From assembly GCF_047795645.1 (NCBI RefSeq), contig NZ_CP181045.1, positions 1,550,001 to 1,614,000 on the forward strand: a stretch of 64,000 nucleotides of DNA, written 5' to 3'. Positions within the stretch are counted from its first letter, which is position 1. Every line of letters starts with the position of its first letter. The notes below the pieces were generated by a model. It worked only from the letters and a program-made list of their open reading frames with translations, was not told where the DNA came from and ran no database searches. Both the position numbers and the translations under genes were made by a program. The DNA comes from Salipaludibacillus sp047795645 (lineage in GTDB: Bacteria > Bacillota > Bacilli > Bacillales > Salisediminibacteriaceae). Shown piece by piece: positions 26,967 through 35,788 of the stretch.

Positions 26967-28493
26967 ATGATTGATATGGCTCAACATTATAATATCAAAT
27001 TTTTAAAAGAGGTTGAAGGTTTATCAGAAAGAAGGATCGCAAAAAAGCTTGGTATTTCAAGGAATACTGTAAGTAAATATCTTAATCAATCAGAACTCCC
27101 CACGGCGATTAATAGACAAAGAATCTATGGATCCAAACAATATTCAGGTGAAACGAAACGAGTATTGCCAATCATCGATCAGTGGCTAGAAGATGATTTG
27201 AAGCATTGGGTGAAACAAAAACATACGGCAGCTAGAATCTATAAGAGACTCGTTGATGAGTATGCATTTAAAGGCTCGGCATCTAATATTCGAAAAGTGG
27301 TTGCTAAGCGAAGAAAGAAACTTCAAAAAGTATTTATTCCTTTGGAATTTCAACTGGGACATCAATTTCAATTTGACTGGGGTGAAGCTGATATTATTCT
27401 TCAAGGCCGAACCCTACGGGTTTATCTCTTCTGTATTCAGTTATCCGCTAGTCGCATGCGATTTGTTAGGGCCTATCTTCACGAGAAACAAGAAGCCTTT
27501 CTCGATGGTTTTGTTCATGCCTTTGAATTCTTTGGAGGAGTACCAACAGAAGGACTCTATGACAATCTGAAAACGGCAGTACAAAAAACTTTAAAAGGAA
27601 GAGATCGCATAGAGCAAGAGACATTTCTCGCTCTACAAGCCCATTATTTATTTAAATCAGAGTTTTGTAATGTTCGTTCTGGAAATGAAAAAGGACGAGT
27701 CGAAGGGACGGTTGGTTATATTCGAAGAAATGCCTTCGTTCCACTTCCGGCAGTTCAATCAATGGAAGAGTTAAATGATTCCTTGAAAGAATGGTGTTTA
27801 AAGGAATCAGAAAGGACCATGGTTCCAAATTCCAAAGAGACTGTGGCTCAAATGTGGGAGAAAGAAAAAGGTTATCTACACGCCCTTCCTGATCAGGTTT
27901 TTGAAGCGTGTAAGTTGGTATCATGTCAGGTGAATAAAACGTCTTTAGTTACCATTGAGACCAATCAATACTCTGTTCCATGTCAATTTGTCGGGAAAGC
28001 TGTTTGGGCAAAAATTTTTGTCGATCAGGTGATCATAGTGGCTCAAAATCAAGTGATCGCAGAACATTCTCGATCTTATGAACGACATCAAATGTTTACG
28101 AATCTTGATCATTATCTTGATGCTCTACTAAAGAAGCCACGGGCAATCAGAGATGCACACGCCTTTCAATCTTCTGAGATTCCAGACGTATTCAAACGGT
28201 ATCATCGTAAGATGAGAGAACAAGAAGGAGCAATTGGAGATCAAAAGTTCATCCGTCTTCTCCTCTTACATCGTGAGATTGGCTTACCCATGTTAACTCA
28301 AGCTTTAATCGAAGCTGAGAAGACTCACGTATTTCGCTATGAGGTGGTTCACGATATCATTCAACAACTTACAAATGAGGGTGTGACCATTCATGACCTT
28401 TCAAGAGAAAAAACGCCTACGAGTTTACTAGACTATAAAGTTCAAAAATCGAACGTAGAACAATACGGTTTACTGACAGGAGGGAAGAAATGA
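26967..28493 (+). CDS. istA: IS21 transposase IstA
   Basis: About 508 residues. The N terminus holds a helix-turn-helix (GLSERRIAKKLGISRNTVSKYL), followed by a DDE integrase core: Asp in QFDWGEADI, Asp in GLYDNLKTAV and Glu in KGRVEGTVGY. The last 150 residues are the IS21-type DNA-binding and IstB-contacting region. The ATG at 26967 is 9 bases after AGAGG; an ATG three codons later is an alternative. The stop overlaps the istB start (ATGA), the usual coupling in this family. Full length with no disruption. Confidence 0.93.
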   Translation: MIDMAQHYNIKFLKEVEGLSERRIAKKLGISRNTVSKYLNQSELPTAINRQRIYGSKQYSGETKRVLPIIDQWLEDDLKHWVKQKHTAARIYKRLVDEYAFKGSASNIRKVVAKRRKKLQKVFIPLEFQLGHQFQFDWGEADIILQGRTLRVYLFCIQLSASRMRFVRAYLHEKQEAFLDGFVHAFEFFGGVPTEGLYDNLKTAVQKTLKGRDRIEQETFLALQAHYLFKSEFCNVRSGNEKGRVEGTVGYIRRNAFVPLPAVQSMEELNDSLKEWCLKESERTMVPNSKETVAQMWEKEKGYLHALPDQVFEACKLVSCQVNKTSLVTIETNQYSVPCQFVGKAVWAKIFVDQVIIVAQNQVIAEHSRSYERHQMFTNLDHYLDALLKKPRAIRDAHAFQSSEIPDVFKRYHRKMREQEGAIGDQKFIRLLLLHREIGLPMLTQALIEAEKTHVFRYEVVHDIIQQLTNEGVTIHDLSREKTPTSLLDYKVQKSNVEQYGLLTGGKK

Positions 28494-29248
28494 TGGCCAC
28501 AACAACGTTACTCCTGGAGCATATGACGAAACAATTAAGAACGCCTACGATCGCTCAAAACTACGAATCTCTCGCAAGAGAGGCTGAAGAGCGGAACCTT
28601 AGTTATGAAGAGTACTTGTTAGCTTTATTAGATTTGGAAGTGAAAACACGAGAAGAAAATTTAAAACAACGTCGACTTAAACAAGCTACTTTTCCCGTTC
28701 ATAAAACGTTAGATGCCTATGATTTTAGTTTAATGCCCAGCTTAAACCGAAACCGATTTTTAACGTTAGGACAAGGGGATTTCGTAGAAAAAAAGGAGAA
28801 TATTATTTTCCTTGGTAACAGCGGGACAGGGAAATCTCATTTAGCAACAGGAATAGGTATTGAAATGATCCAAAATGGATACAAAGTCAAGTTTATAACA
28901 GCATCAGAATTGGTAGAAGAACTATTGATGGCAAAGGAAGAACATAAACTAAATGCTCTCGAAAAGAAGTGGCTCAAATTAGATGTGATCATTATAGATG
29001 AACTCGGATATGTGCCCTTTTCAAAGGTTGGATCAGAGCTATTATTTCAATTTTTCTCCAGTCGATATGAACGTGGGAGTGTCATCATTACAACCAACTT
29101 AGAGTTCAGTGAATGGACGAGTTTATTTGGCGATGACAAGATGACCGCAGCTCTTTTAGATCGACTCACTCATCGATCACATATCCATTTACTAAATGGC
29201 GAATCATATCGTTTTAGACAAAGTATGAAACAGAATGAAGGAGGCTAA
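28490..29248 (+). CDS. istB: IS21 helper ATPase IstB
   Basis: A 252-residue AAA+ ATPase of the IstB/DnaC type. Walker A is GNSGTGKSHLA near residue 108, Walker B is LDVIIIDELGYVP near 165, and a sensor Asn follows in IITTNLEFSEW. IstB oligomerises on DNA and directs IstA to its target. The start overlaps the istA stop by 4 bases. Intact, so transposition function is plausible. Confidence 0.94.
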   Translation: MMATTTLLLEHMTKQLRTPTIAQNYESLAREAEERNLSYEEYLLALLDLEVKTREENLKQRRLKQATFPVHKTLDAYDFSLMPSLNRNRFLTLGQGDFVEKKENIIFLGNSGTGKSHLATGIGIEMIQNGYKVKFITASELVEELLMAKEEHKLNALEKKWLKLDVIIIDELGYVPFSKVGSELLFQFFSSRYERGSVIITTNLEFSEWTSLFGDDKMTAALLDRLTHRSHIHLLNGESYRFRQSMKQNEGG

Positions 29249-29257
29249 AGAACATGC

Positions 29258-29308
29258 GGAAGTTGGGAGAGGGTTGCCCCTCCCCGGGGCAACCCTCTCC
29301 CAACTTCC
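29258..29308. repeat. Perfect 23-bp hairpin downstream of istB
   Basis: The arms GGAAGTTGGGAGAGGGTTGC... and its exact reverse complement (23 bp each) enclose a 5-base loop TCCCC. It is GC-rich and unlike its AT-rich surroundings. There is no T-run after it on either strand, so it is not a standard intrinsic terminator. It sits inside the IS, 10 bases after the istB stop. Confidence 0.9.
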
Positions 29309-29368
29309 AATCCTACCCATTAATGGGTGGTCAAAGATGATAAGTGGCTCACTTTTAAAGTGATCGCT

Positions 29369-29396
29369 GTGGCTCAATATTATGTTGACAAAAACA
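29369..29396 (-). repeat. IS21 right terminal inverted repeat
   Basis: On the minus strand it starts TGTTTTTGTCAA and ends TTGAGCCAC, the counterpart of 26830-26857. A further GAGCCAC lies inside at about 29345. Confidence 0.85.
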
Positions 29397-29401
29397 GGAA
29401 C

Positions 29402-29900
29402 TTTTAGATTACCAAACAATTAGCTGGATATATGCTTCTAAAAGTAGTATTTATCTAATCCCGGTAATAAATCGTGTTCGAGTTGATGTGCATTGATTAA
29501 TCGGAAAATAAAGGAGGAGCGAAATGTTTTATGTGCTCTAGCGATATTATTTTTATAACATATAATAGGTTACATCGTTTTACTTAGGAGGCTCTCCTTT
29601 TCAATTTATCTTCATGGCATTAATGACGACGAAAATCCCATGGTTAATTGAAGTTTAAATTTTACGTAAATAATGTTCCTGAAGAATTAATACCTAGCCG
29701 TTCAGTTATCTTATGGAGAAGGAAAGGATTAAAACAAAGTCTTGTAAATGTGTTCCGGAATGAGTACTTTTCTTTTCACTACAGTATTTTAGGTGTTCCA
29801 CAAGGTTAGAATAAAATGAATAGATATCTCATCAATAGCGGAACAACTAATGTCTAAATGACGTTTTGAAATCTTTAAAATATTTTAAGGAGGTTGAAAG
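29402..29900. other. Gene-free, apparently eroded stretch after the IS
   Basis: No intact gene. There is an AAAGGAGGAGCG ribosome-like site before a five-codon frame (near 29524), and a frame near 29650-29807 that reads PSRSVILWRRKGLKQSLVNV and then FHYSILGVPQG before a stop, without a good start. This suggests decayed coding DNA, but no family can be named. Confidence 0.35.
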
Positions 29901-30110
29901 ATGTCCGATTGGGAAACGAAATACAAATGTACAAAATGTCAGCATCTTTCTAGTATAACGGAAGCAATTTGTCCTAAGTGTGATGACAGGAAAACGATGA
30001 CTGGTAATTTTAATATACGCTTTGAAGGATGGGAGAAACTTGTCGTTAGGCAGAATAGAGAAAAATTTGTTTGGTATAAACCCAATACTTGGAAAAATGT
30101 TCGGAATTGA
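29901..30110 (+). CDS. Small zinc-ribbon protein
   Basis: A 69-residue protein with two cysteine pairs, CTKC (near residue 10) and CPKC (near residue 28), spaced as in zinc ribbons. The C-terminal half is basic and aromatic (FEGWEKLVVRQNREKFVWYK). The ATG follows AAGGAGG by 8 bases. No family name or function can be given. It stands alone between eroded DNA and the glnA terminator region. Confidence 0.7.
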   Translation: MSDWETKYKCTKCQHLSSITEAICPKCDDRKTMTGNFNIRFEGWEKLVVRQNREKFVWYKPNTWKNVRN

Positions 30111-30324
30111 AATGATTGAAGTTGATGATGTTGAAGGGAATTAAAAGAGGTCTGTGAATGCAGGTCGACGGCATATGCTGCAACCAGACGGTTATTTGGT
30201 TATATTAACAGGATTCACAAAACTAGATACCTCTTGTGCTTTATCTTTCCGATTCCCTCTCTTCATGCACAAGATACGCCCTATATTTTACGATTCTCTC
30301 TTATCCTCTTTACAGCACAAATAA

Positions 30325-30353
30325 GGAAGCAAGAGAACCGTCCCTGCGCTTCC
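30325..30353 (+). repeat. 29-bp palindrome-ended dispersed repeat, copy 4
   Basis: Plus-strand copy, GGAAGC...GCTTCC ends, located just beyond the glnA terminator. The stretch 30111-30324 shows no gene. Confidence 0.85.
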
Positions 30354-30361
30354 ACAAAAAT

Positions 30362-30392
30362 AACCCCCGAAACCTTGATGGCTCCGGGGGTT
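30362..30392 (-). terminator. Intrinsic terminator of glnA
   Basis: AACCCCCG pairs with CCGGGGGTT (one bulge) and on the minus strand is followed by ATTTTTG. It starts 8 bases after the glnA stop. Confidence 0.82.
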
Positions 30393-30399
30393 TGTCTTA

Positions 30400-31737
30400 T
30401 TAGAATGTTTGTAGGTATTGGTCTCTCTCCCAAGGGTGTACTTGAGTTGTGAACATTTCCCACTCAATTTCTTTTAATTCAATAAAGTGCTCTAAAGCGT
30501 GACCACCAATTGATTTTGTTAATACTTCGTCCTTCTTCAGAGCATCAATAGCTTCTTTTAGTGTACCAGGTAACGCTTCGATACCTTCAGCTAAACGCTC
30601 TTCTTCATCCATCGCATAAATGTTACGATCTGTTTCTGCTGGAGGCGTCATTTTATGACGAATTCCATCAAGACCAGCCGCAAGCATTGCTGCCATTGCT
30701 AAGTAAGGATTAGCTGCTGGGTCTGGACTACGAACCTCAATACGAGTACTTAATCCACGTGATGATGGGATACGTACAAGTGGCGAACGGTTACGCATCG
30801 ACCAAGCAATATAACATGGCGCTTCATATCCAGGAACAAGACGCTTATATGAGTTAACCGTTGGGTTAGTCAATGCAGTGAAAGCACTAGCATGTTTTAT
30901 AACGCCACCAAGGAATTGCATCGCTACTTCACTTAGTTGATTCTCTGTATTCTCATCAAAGAACGCATTGTTCTTTCCTTCTTTGAATAAAGACATGTTT
31001 GCGTGCATTCCACTTCCGTTTACGCCAAACAAAGGTTTAGGCATGAACGTTGCGTGCAAGCCGTGCTTACGAGCAATTGTCTTAACAACGAGTTTAAATG
31101 TTTGGATGTTGTCACACGTTGTAACCGCATCAGCATATTTGAAATCGATCTCGTGTTGACCAGGAGCCACTTCATGGTGCGAAGCTTCAATTTCAAAGCC
31201 CATATCCTCAAGTTCAAGTACGATATCACGACGACAATTTTCACCTAAATCTGTAGGAGCTAGGTCAAAGTATCCACCCTTATCATTTAAGTCAAGAGTT
31301 GGCTCGCCATTTTCATCATTTTTGAATAGGAAGAATTCTGGTTCAGGTCCAATATTGAAATCAGAGTAACCTAAATCTTTTGCTTCCTTAAGTACTTTTT
31401 TCAAAACTCCTCGTGGATCTCCGTCAAACGGCGTACCATCTGGACTATAAATATCACAAATTAATCTTGCTACTTTACCTTTTTCAGGAGTCCAAGGGAA
31501 AATTACCCAAGTGTCTAAGTCTGGATATAAGTACATGTCTGACTCTTCAATACGAACGAAACCTTCAATGGAAGATCCGTCGAACATCATCAAGTTATCC
31601 AATGCTTTTGTTAACTGCCCCACCGGAATTTCTACGTTTTTAATAATCCCTAGTAAATCGGTGAACTGTAATCGAATAAACCTCACGTTCTCCTCGTCTG
31701 CCATGCTTAAAATGTTCTCTCTTGAATACTTACTCAT
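30400..31737 (-). CDS. glnA: Glutamine synthetase, type I-alpha
   Basis: A 445-residue GlnA, making glutamine from glutamate, ammonia and ATP in the cytoplasm. The N-terminal beta-grasp part contains MFDGSSIEGFVRIEESDM, with Arg62 as in the feedback-regulated Bacillus enzyme, and GSGMHANMSLF and the NPTVNSYKRLVPGYEAP block are present. The adenylylation tyrosine region of type I-beta enzymes is absent, as expected. GGAGG lies before the ATG. Upstream is a GlnR/TnrA operator, but glnR itself, normally the gene between ynbB and glnA, is absent here. Confidence 0.97.
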   Translation of the reverse strand: MSKYSRENILSMADEENVRFIRLQFTDLLGIIKNVEIPVGQLTKALDNLMMFDGSSIEGFVRIEESDMYLYPDLDTWVIFPWTPEKGKVARLICDIYSPDGTPFDGDPRGVLKKVLKEAKDLGYSDFNIGPEPEFFLFKNDENGEPTLDLNDKGGYFDLAPTDLGENCRRDIVLELEDMGFEIEASHHEVAPGQHEIDFKYADAVTTCDNIQTFKLVVKTIARKHGLHATFMPKPLFGVNGSGMHANMSLFKEGKNNAFFDENTENQLSEVAMQFLGGVIKHASAFTALTNPTVNSYKRLVPGYEAPCYIAWSMRNRSPLVRIPSSRGLSTRIEVRSPDPAANPYLAMAAMLAAGLDGIRHKMTPPAETDRNIYAMDEEERLAEGIEALPGTLKEAIDALKKDEVLTKSIGGHALEHFIELKEIEWEMFTTQVHPWERDQYLQTF

Positions 31738-31915
31738 GCTTATGTCTCCTCCTTCAAAATATCTGTTACTTTAATTAGTTTGGAGTAACAGGTTTGTATC
31801 ACCTGACTAACTCCTTTGTGAAAAATCTGTTATTCTGATAGAACCGAACAATCAAATTCTTCGTTTAATACGATAAATCTATGATAACGAAGATTCACTA
31901 ATTTTTGTTCGATGT

Positions 31916-31932
31916 TGTCAGATAATCTAACA
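31916..31932 (-). promoter_or_regulatory. GlnR/TnrA operator upstream of glnA
   Basis: TGTCAGATAATCTAACA matches the palindromic consensus TGTNA-N7-TNACA exactly. It lies about 180 bases before the glnA start; a partial second copy (TGTTAGAAAATT on the minus strand) abuts it. In B. subtilis such sites mediate repression of glnRA by GlnR under nitrogen excess. Confidence 0.75.
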
Positions 31933-32001
31933 GGGAAATTTTCTAACAAAGGAAATTAGATCGGACTATATAAATCGTACCCTCTTTCTAACAGGGCTAA
32001 T

Positions 32002-33273
32002 CTATTTTTTACTCTTTTTATCATTTTCTTCATAAATCCTCACCATTGCATCCGTAACAGCTATCTTTATATGTTCAAATGTTAGTCCTCCTTGAACATA
32101 GGCAGTATATGGAGGGCGGATAGGACCGTCAGCTGTCAGTTCAATGCTAGATCCTTGCACAAATGTTCCTGCGGCCATGATCACATCGTCTTCATATCCT
32201 GGCATAGAGCTTGGATATGGTGTTACATGAGCGTCTACTGGAGAAGCAAATTGAATCGATTGACAAAAAGCTATCATGGCATGCTCATCTGAGAAAGAAA
32301 CGGACTGAATCAAATCTGTTCTTTTATCATCCCATTTAGGCGCCGTTTTCATTCCTAAATCACTCAGAAACTTTGACGTAAACATCGCACCTTTCAATGC
32401 TTCATTAACGACATGAGGTGCCAAGAAAAATCCTTGGAACATATCTAGTAGTGTATTTAAGCTTGCTCCACCTTCAAGGCCAATTCCTGGAGCTGTCATT
32501 CGATTTCCGCACAAATCTATTAATTTTTTTGAGCCAACGATGTATCCACCTGTTTTAGCTATTCCACCACCTGGATTTTTTATGAGAGATCCAGCAACCA
32601 AATCCGCTCCTACATTGGATGGTTCTTCTGCTTCAACGAATTCACCATAACAATTATCAACAAAGACAATCACATCTGCATTAATTTCTTTCACTGCGTC
32701 TATCATCGCTTTGATTTGTGAAATGCTGAAGGAAGGTCTATCAGCATAACCTTTAGAGCGTTGAATCCCAATCACCTTTGTCTTGCCCGTCATTCGTTGC
32801 CGGATCTCTTCCAAGTCGACGGCATCATCTTTTAACGGTATCTCTTGATAAGTCATACCAAAATCTAACAAGGACCCTGCATCTTGTTCTCCTCTGACCC
32901 CAATTACTTCCTCAAGAGTATCATATGGCTTTCCGGTTATATACATAAGCTCGTCACCAGGGCGTAGCACACCGAATAACGCTGTTGAAATGGCATGGGT
33001 GCCTGAGACAATTTGTGGACGAACGATCGCCGCTTCTGTACCAAACACTTGCGCATATACTTTTTCCAATGTTTCACGGCCTGTGTCATCGTAGCCATAA
33101 CCTGTTGACGGCTGAAAATGAAAGGCAGACACTTCATGATCTTTAAAAGCTTTAAGAACTTTTCGTTGATTTTGTTCAGAGAGATTTCCTCGTTCAAAAA
33201 AAGCATTCTGTAATTCTTTTACAGTGTCGTCTGATACTTGCAGTAGTTCTTGTTTGTTCATCATCTGTTGCAA
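32002..33273 (-). CDS. ynbB: PLP-dependent Cys/Met-metabolism-like protein YnbB (aluminium-resistance family)
   Basis: A 423-residue fold-type I PLP enzyme of the YnbB/aluminium-resistance family, related to methionine gamma-lyase and cystathionine beta-lyase. AFHFQPSTGYGYDDTGRETL is the family N terminus; the PLP lysine is probably in GSLIKNPGGGIAKTGGYI near residue 232, preceded by VDNCYGEF. The real substrate is not established. It begins at a TTG after AAAGGAG. It is 14 bases downstream of hflX, as in other Bacillus. Confidence 0.88.
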   Translation of the reverse strand: MQQMMNKQELLQVSDDTVKELQNAFFERGNLSEQNQRKVLKAFKDHEVSAFHFQPSTGYGYDDTGRETLEKVYAQVFGTEAAIVRPQIVSGTHAISTALFGVLRPGDELMYITGKPYDTLEEVIGVRGEQDAGSLLDFGMTYQEIPLKDDAVDLEEIRQRMTGKTKVIGIQRSKGYADRPSFSISQIKAMIDAVKEINADVIVFVDNCYGEFVEAEEPSNVGADLVAGSLIKNPGGGIAKTGGYIVGSKKLIDLCGNRMTAPGIGLEGGASLNTLLDMFQGFFLAPHVVNEALKGAMFTSKFLSDLGMKTAPKWDDKRTDLIQSVSFSDEHAMIAFCQSIQFASPVDAHVTPYPSSMPGYEDDVIMAAGTFVQGSSIELTADGPIRPPYTAYVQGGLTFEHIKIAVTDAMVRIYEENDKKSKK

Positions 33274-33287
33274 AATATTATCTCCTT

Positions 33288-34565
33288 TTACTTGTCATGT
33301 CTTTTTTTCAATTCGTGGTATATCGCTGACTCCGAAGGCGCAAATCCTCTCACGATGTATCTCTCTGTCGCTTCATCAAATGTTTGCTCCACTTGAATCG
33401 TCTCTTCTTTTAATCGATGCAGCCACTTGCCTTCGTCCGATGATAAAAAGACGATATAGGGAGAAAATTGCTCTTCCATGACTGATTCAATTTTGTATTT
33501 AAGCTTGTCCAAATCTGCTTCATCATGTGCACTAACAAGAGTCGAGGGCCCCTGACTATGTGCAAAAAAGTCTCCTTCTATTTGGTCACGTTTATTATAT
33601 ACTGTCAAGATTGGAATGTGATGTGACTCTAAATCTTCCAACAGTTTTGTCACGGTTGCTTCATGATTAACGAAATCTGAATTTGATGCGTCGACGACAT
33701 GGATAATTAGGTCCGCTTGCTTTACTTCTTCTAGCGTTGACCTGAATGCGGCAATTAAGGTCGTCGGTAATTGTTGAATGAAACCAACAGTATCAGTAAT
33801 TAATACTTCAATACCTGAAGGAAGTCGTAATTTTTTCGTTGTTGGATCCAACGTGGCAAATAACTTATCTTCAATATATACCTCTGCGTCAGCTAATTGG
33901 TGAAGAAGTGTCGATTTACCAGCATTCGTATAACCAACGAGAGACATCTGGAACGCTTGATTCTTTTTCCTTCTATCCCGATATCGCTCTCGATGGGAGA
34001 CGATTTGTGATAGTTGACGTCTAATTTCATCCATTCGATTTCGAATGTGACGTTGGTCAATCTCTAATTGTGTTTCACCTGGGCCCCTCGTACCAATTCC
34101 ACCACCTAATCGTGATAATACATGGCCCTGTCCTCGAAGACGAGGAAGGATATAGCTGTTCTGTGCTAATTCTACTTGCAGCTTTCCTTCCTTCGATTGC
34201 GCCCTTCTAGCAAAGATATCAAGAATGAGTTGTGTTCTATCAATGATAGGTGTATCCATTTCATTTGTTAAATTACGTAATTGCGTTGATGACAGTTCAT
34301 CATTAAAAATGACCAAGTCTGCATCTTTCTCTTCAATCAACATTTTTAATTCTTCTACTTTACCTTTACCAATGTACGTCGATGAATGAGGGCGTTCGAG
34401 ACTCTGTATTAATTCACCGACTGCCAAGCCTCCTGCTGTTCTTGTCAAGGAGGCTAATTCTTCCATGCTATAGATGAAATTTTCTTCTTTTCCTGATTTT
34501 TTTCTCACGCCAACTAAAATAACAGATTCTTGATTTACTTTCGGCTGATTATCGATGCCGCTCAC
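33288..34565 (-). CDS. hflX: Ribosome-associated GTPase HflX
   Basis: A 425-residue HflX. The N-terminal half (VGELIQSLERPHSSTYIGKGKV) binds ribosomes and is linked by a basic coiled coil to the GTPase domain: G1 VGYTNAGKSTLLHQL near 207, G3 DTVGFIQQLPTTLIAAF and G4 YNKRDQI. HflX splits stalled or hibernating 70S ribosomes under stress. Start is a GTG after AAGGACG. It heads the hflX-ynbB pair. Confidence 0.95.
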   Translation of the reverse strand: MSGIDNQPKVNQESVILVGVRKKSGKEENFIYSMEELASLTRTAGGLAVGELIQSLERPHSSTYIGKGKVEELKMLIEEKDADLVIFNDELSSTQLRNLTNEMDTPIIDRTQLILDIFARRAQSKEGKLQVELAQNSYILPRLRGQGHVLSRLGGGIGTRGPGETQLEIDQRHIRNRMDEIRRQLSQIVSHRERYRDRRKKNQAFQMSLVGYTNAGKSTLLHQLADAEVYIEDKLFATLDPTTKKLRLPSGIEVLITDTVGFIQQLPTTLIAAFRSTLEEVKQADLIIHVVDASNSDFVNHEATVTKLLEDLESHHIPILTVYNKRDQIEGDFFAHSQGPSTLVSAHDEADLDKLKYKIESVMEEQFSPYIVFLSSDEGKWLHRLKEETIQVEQTFDEATERYIVRGFAPSESAIYHELKKRHDK

Positions 34566-34647
34566 CGTCCTTGTATGTCATTTGTCATTAATCTAGGCTG
34601 TTTCCGTAAATTTTGTTGGTTTTATCGACATTCGCTAAAAAACTGCA

Positions 34648-35616
34648 TTAATCTAACAATACATTATTAAAGGCTTTTGAAAAATCATCCTTCACTAGTG
34701 TAAGCAATGCTTCTTTATGAAAGGATCCTTCTTTCAGCAATCGAACTGCTTGCATTCGGATCGCTTTTTCTAACAAGTTACGAATAAACCTCCCATTACT
34801 AAATCGATCTTTTTGATACTCTTTTGCTACTTCGAGAATTTCATTCACATAGGTTAGTGAATCCGGCTTAATGTCATAATCTCGCTCCCACGCCATCTCT
34901 TTTAAGATTTGTAATAGTTCACTAACGGAGTAATTCGGAAAGGATACAATCATCGGAAATCTTGAAGGTAGCCCTGGATTTAGCCGAAGAAAGTGATTCA
35001 TTTCGATAGGATATCCTGCCAATATCAAAACAAATTGATGCTGTTGATCCTCCATCAGTTTCACTAACGTATCAATCGCTTCTTTACCAAAGTCTTTCTC
35101 TCCACCTCTTGCCAAAGAATATGCTTCATCAATAAAGAGTACACCCCCCATTGCTTTTTCAACTAAATCTCTCGTTTTTTGCGCCGTGTGCCCAATGTAT
35201 TCTCCAACAAGATCCGCGCGATCTACTTCTAGGAAATGGCCCTTCTCTAGTACTTCCATCTCTTTTAACATCATCGCAATCAACCTAGCAACCGTCGTTT
35301 TCCCTGTTCCAGGATTCCCTTTAAACACCATATGAAGTGATTGTTTCCCTACCTTTAATCCCTTCTCTTCTCTTTGTTTATTTAAATACAACCACGCATA
35401 AAGTTCATGTACAAAACCTTTCATCGAGTCTAATCCAACGTAACGATCAAATTCTTTCATTATTTTCATGTAAACTTTGTGTTCTAGAAACGGAGAATTC
35501 GCAGAATTTGGAAGGGAATAGCCCTCCTCTTCTCCACGACCTTTATTCGATGATTTAATAACGACATTGATTTGTCCTCTTTTTTTCATTTTAGCTGACT
35601 GTTCCACTGAAGTCAC
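34648..35616 (-). CDS. spoVK: Stage V sporulation protein K (AAA+ ATPase)
   Basis: A 322-residue CbxX/CfxQ-type AAA+ ATPase. Walker A GNPGTGKTTVARL begins at residue 100, Walker B is GGVLFIDEAYSLARGG, followed by VLILAGYP (sensor 1) and the Arg-rich PGLPSRFP. SpoVK acts late in spore maturation in the mother cell. The start is a GTG after GAGGACG. The first 45 residues are basic and low in complexity. It is separated from hfq by 172 bases including the hfq terminator, and from hflX by about 80 bases. Confidence 0.93.
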   Translation of the reverse strand: MTSVEQSAKMKKRGQINVVIKSSNKGRGEEEGYSLPNSANSPFLEHKVYMKIMKEFDRYVGLDSMKGFVHELYAWLYLNKQREEKGLKVGKQSLHMVFKGNPGTGKTTVARLIAMMLKEMEVLEKGHFLEVDRADLVGEYIGHTAQKTRDLVEKAMGGVLFIDEAYSLARGGEKDFGKEAIDTLVKLMEDQQHQFVLILAGYPIEMNHFLRLNPGLPSRFPMIVSFPNYSVSELLQILKEMAWERDYDIKPDSLTYVNEILEVAKEYQKDRFSNGRFIRNLLEKAIRMQAVRLLKEGSFHKEALLTLVKDDFSKAFNNVLLD

Positions 35617-35757
35617 CGTCCTCTATTTTAAAGTGGAAAGGTTTCTGTCACAACTACTATACGCAAAAACAGAAAAGACGTGACAAAAGCCCATATAGAG
35701 AATAGCGAAATCTTCTGACCAGCGATAAATAGTTTAAAAAAATCATTTTCAACGTCT

Positions 35758-35786
35758 AAAAACCCAGCAAAAAATGCTGGGTTTTT
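35758..35786 (-). terminator. Intrinsic terminator of the mutS-mutL-miaA-hfq run
   Basis: AAAAACCCAGC and GCTGGGTTTTT form a perfect stem around AAAAAAT, directly after the hfq stop, with T-runs on both strands. Confidence 0.85.
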
Positions 35787-35788
35787 AC

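Larger units (their letters stand above)
26825..29401 (+). mobile_element. IS21-family insertion sequence with 5-bp target duplication
   Basis: The element spans 26830-29396 (2567 bp). Its ends are 28-bp imperfect inverted repeats that both begin TGT and end TTGAGCCAC (26830-26857; 29369-29396), each with a second GAGCCAC copy further in, as is usual for IS21. The 5-mer GGAAC is present directly outside both ends (26825-26829 and 29397-29401), a target-site duplication. It carries intact istA and istB, so it may still be active and the insertion looks recent. I could not tell what it interrupted; both flanks appear non-coding. Confidence 0.93.

Noticed and set aside
29258..29308. Hairpin after istB as an ordinary terminator
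   Set aside because: No T-run follows on either strand.
31741..32001. A hidden glnR gene between glnA and ynbB
   Set aside because: Only 261 bases are available and no frame there encodes an HTH protein.
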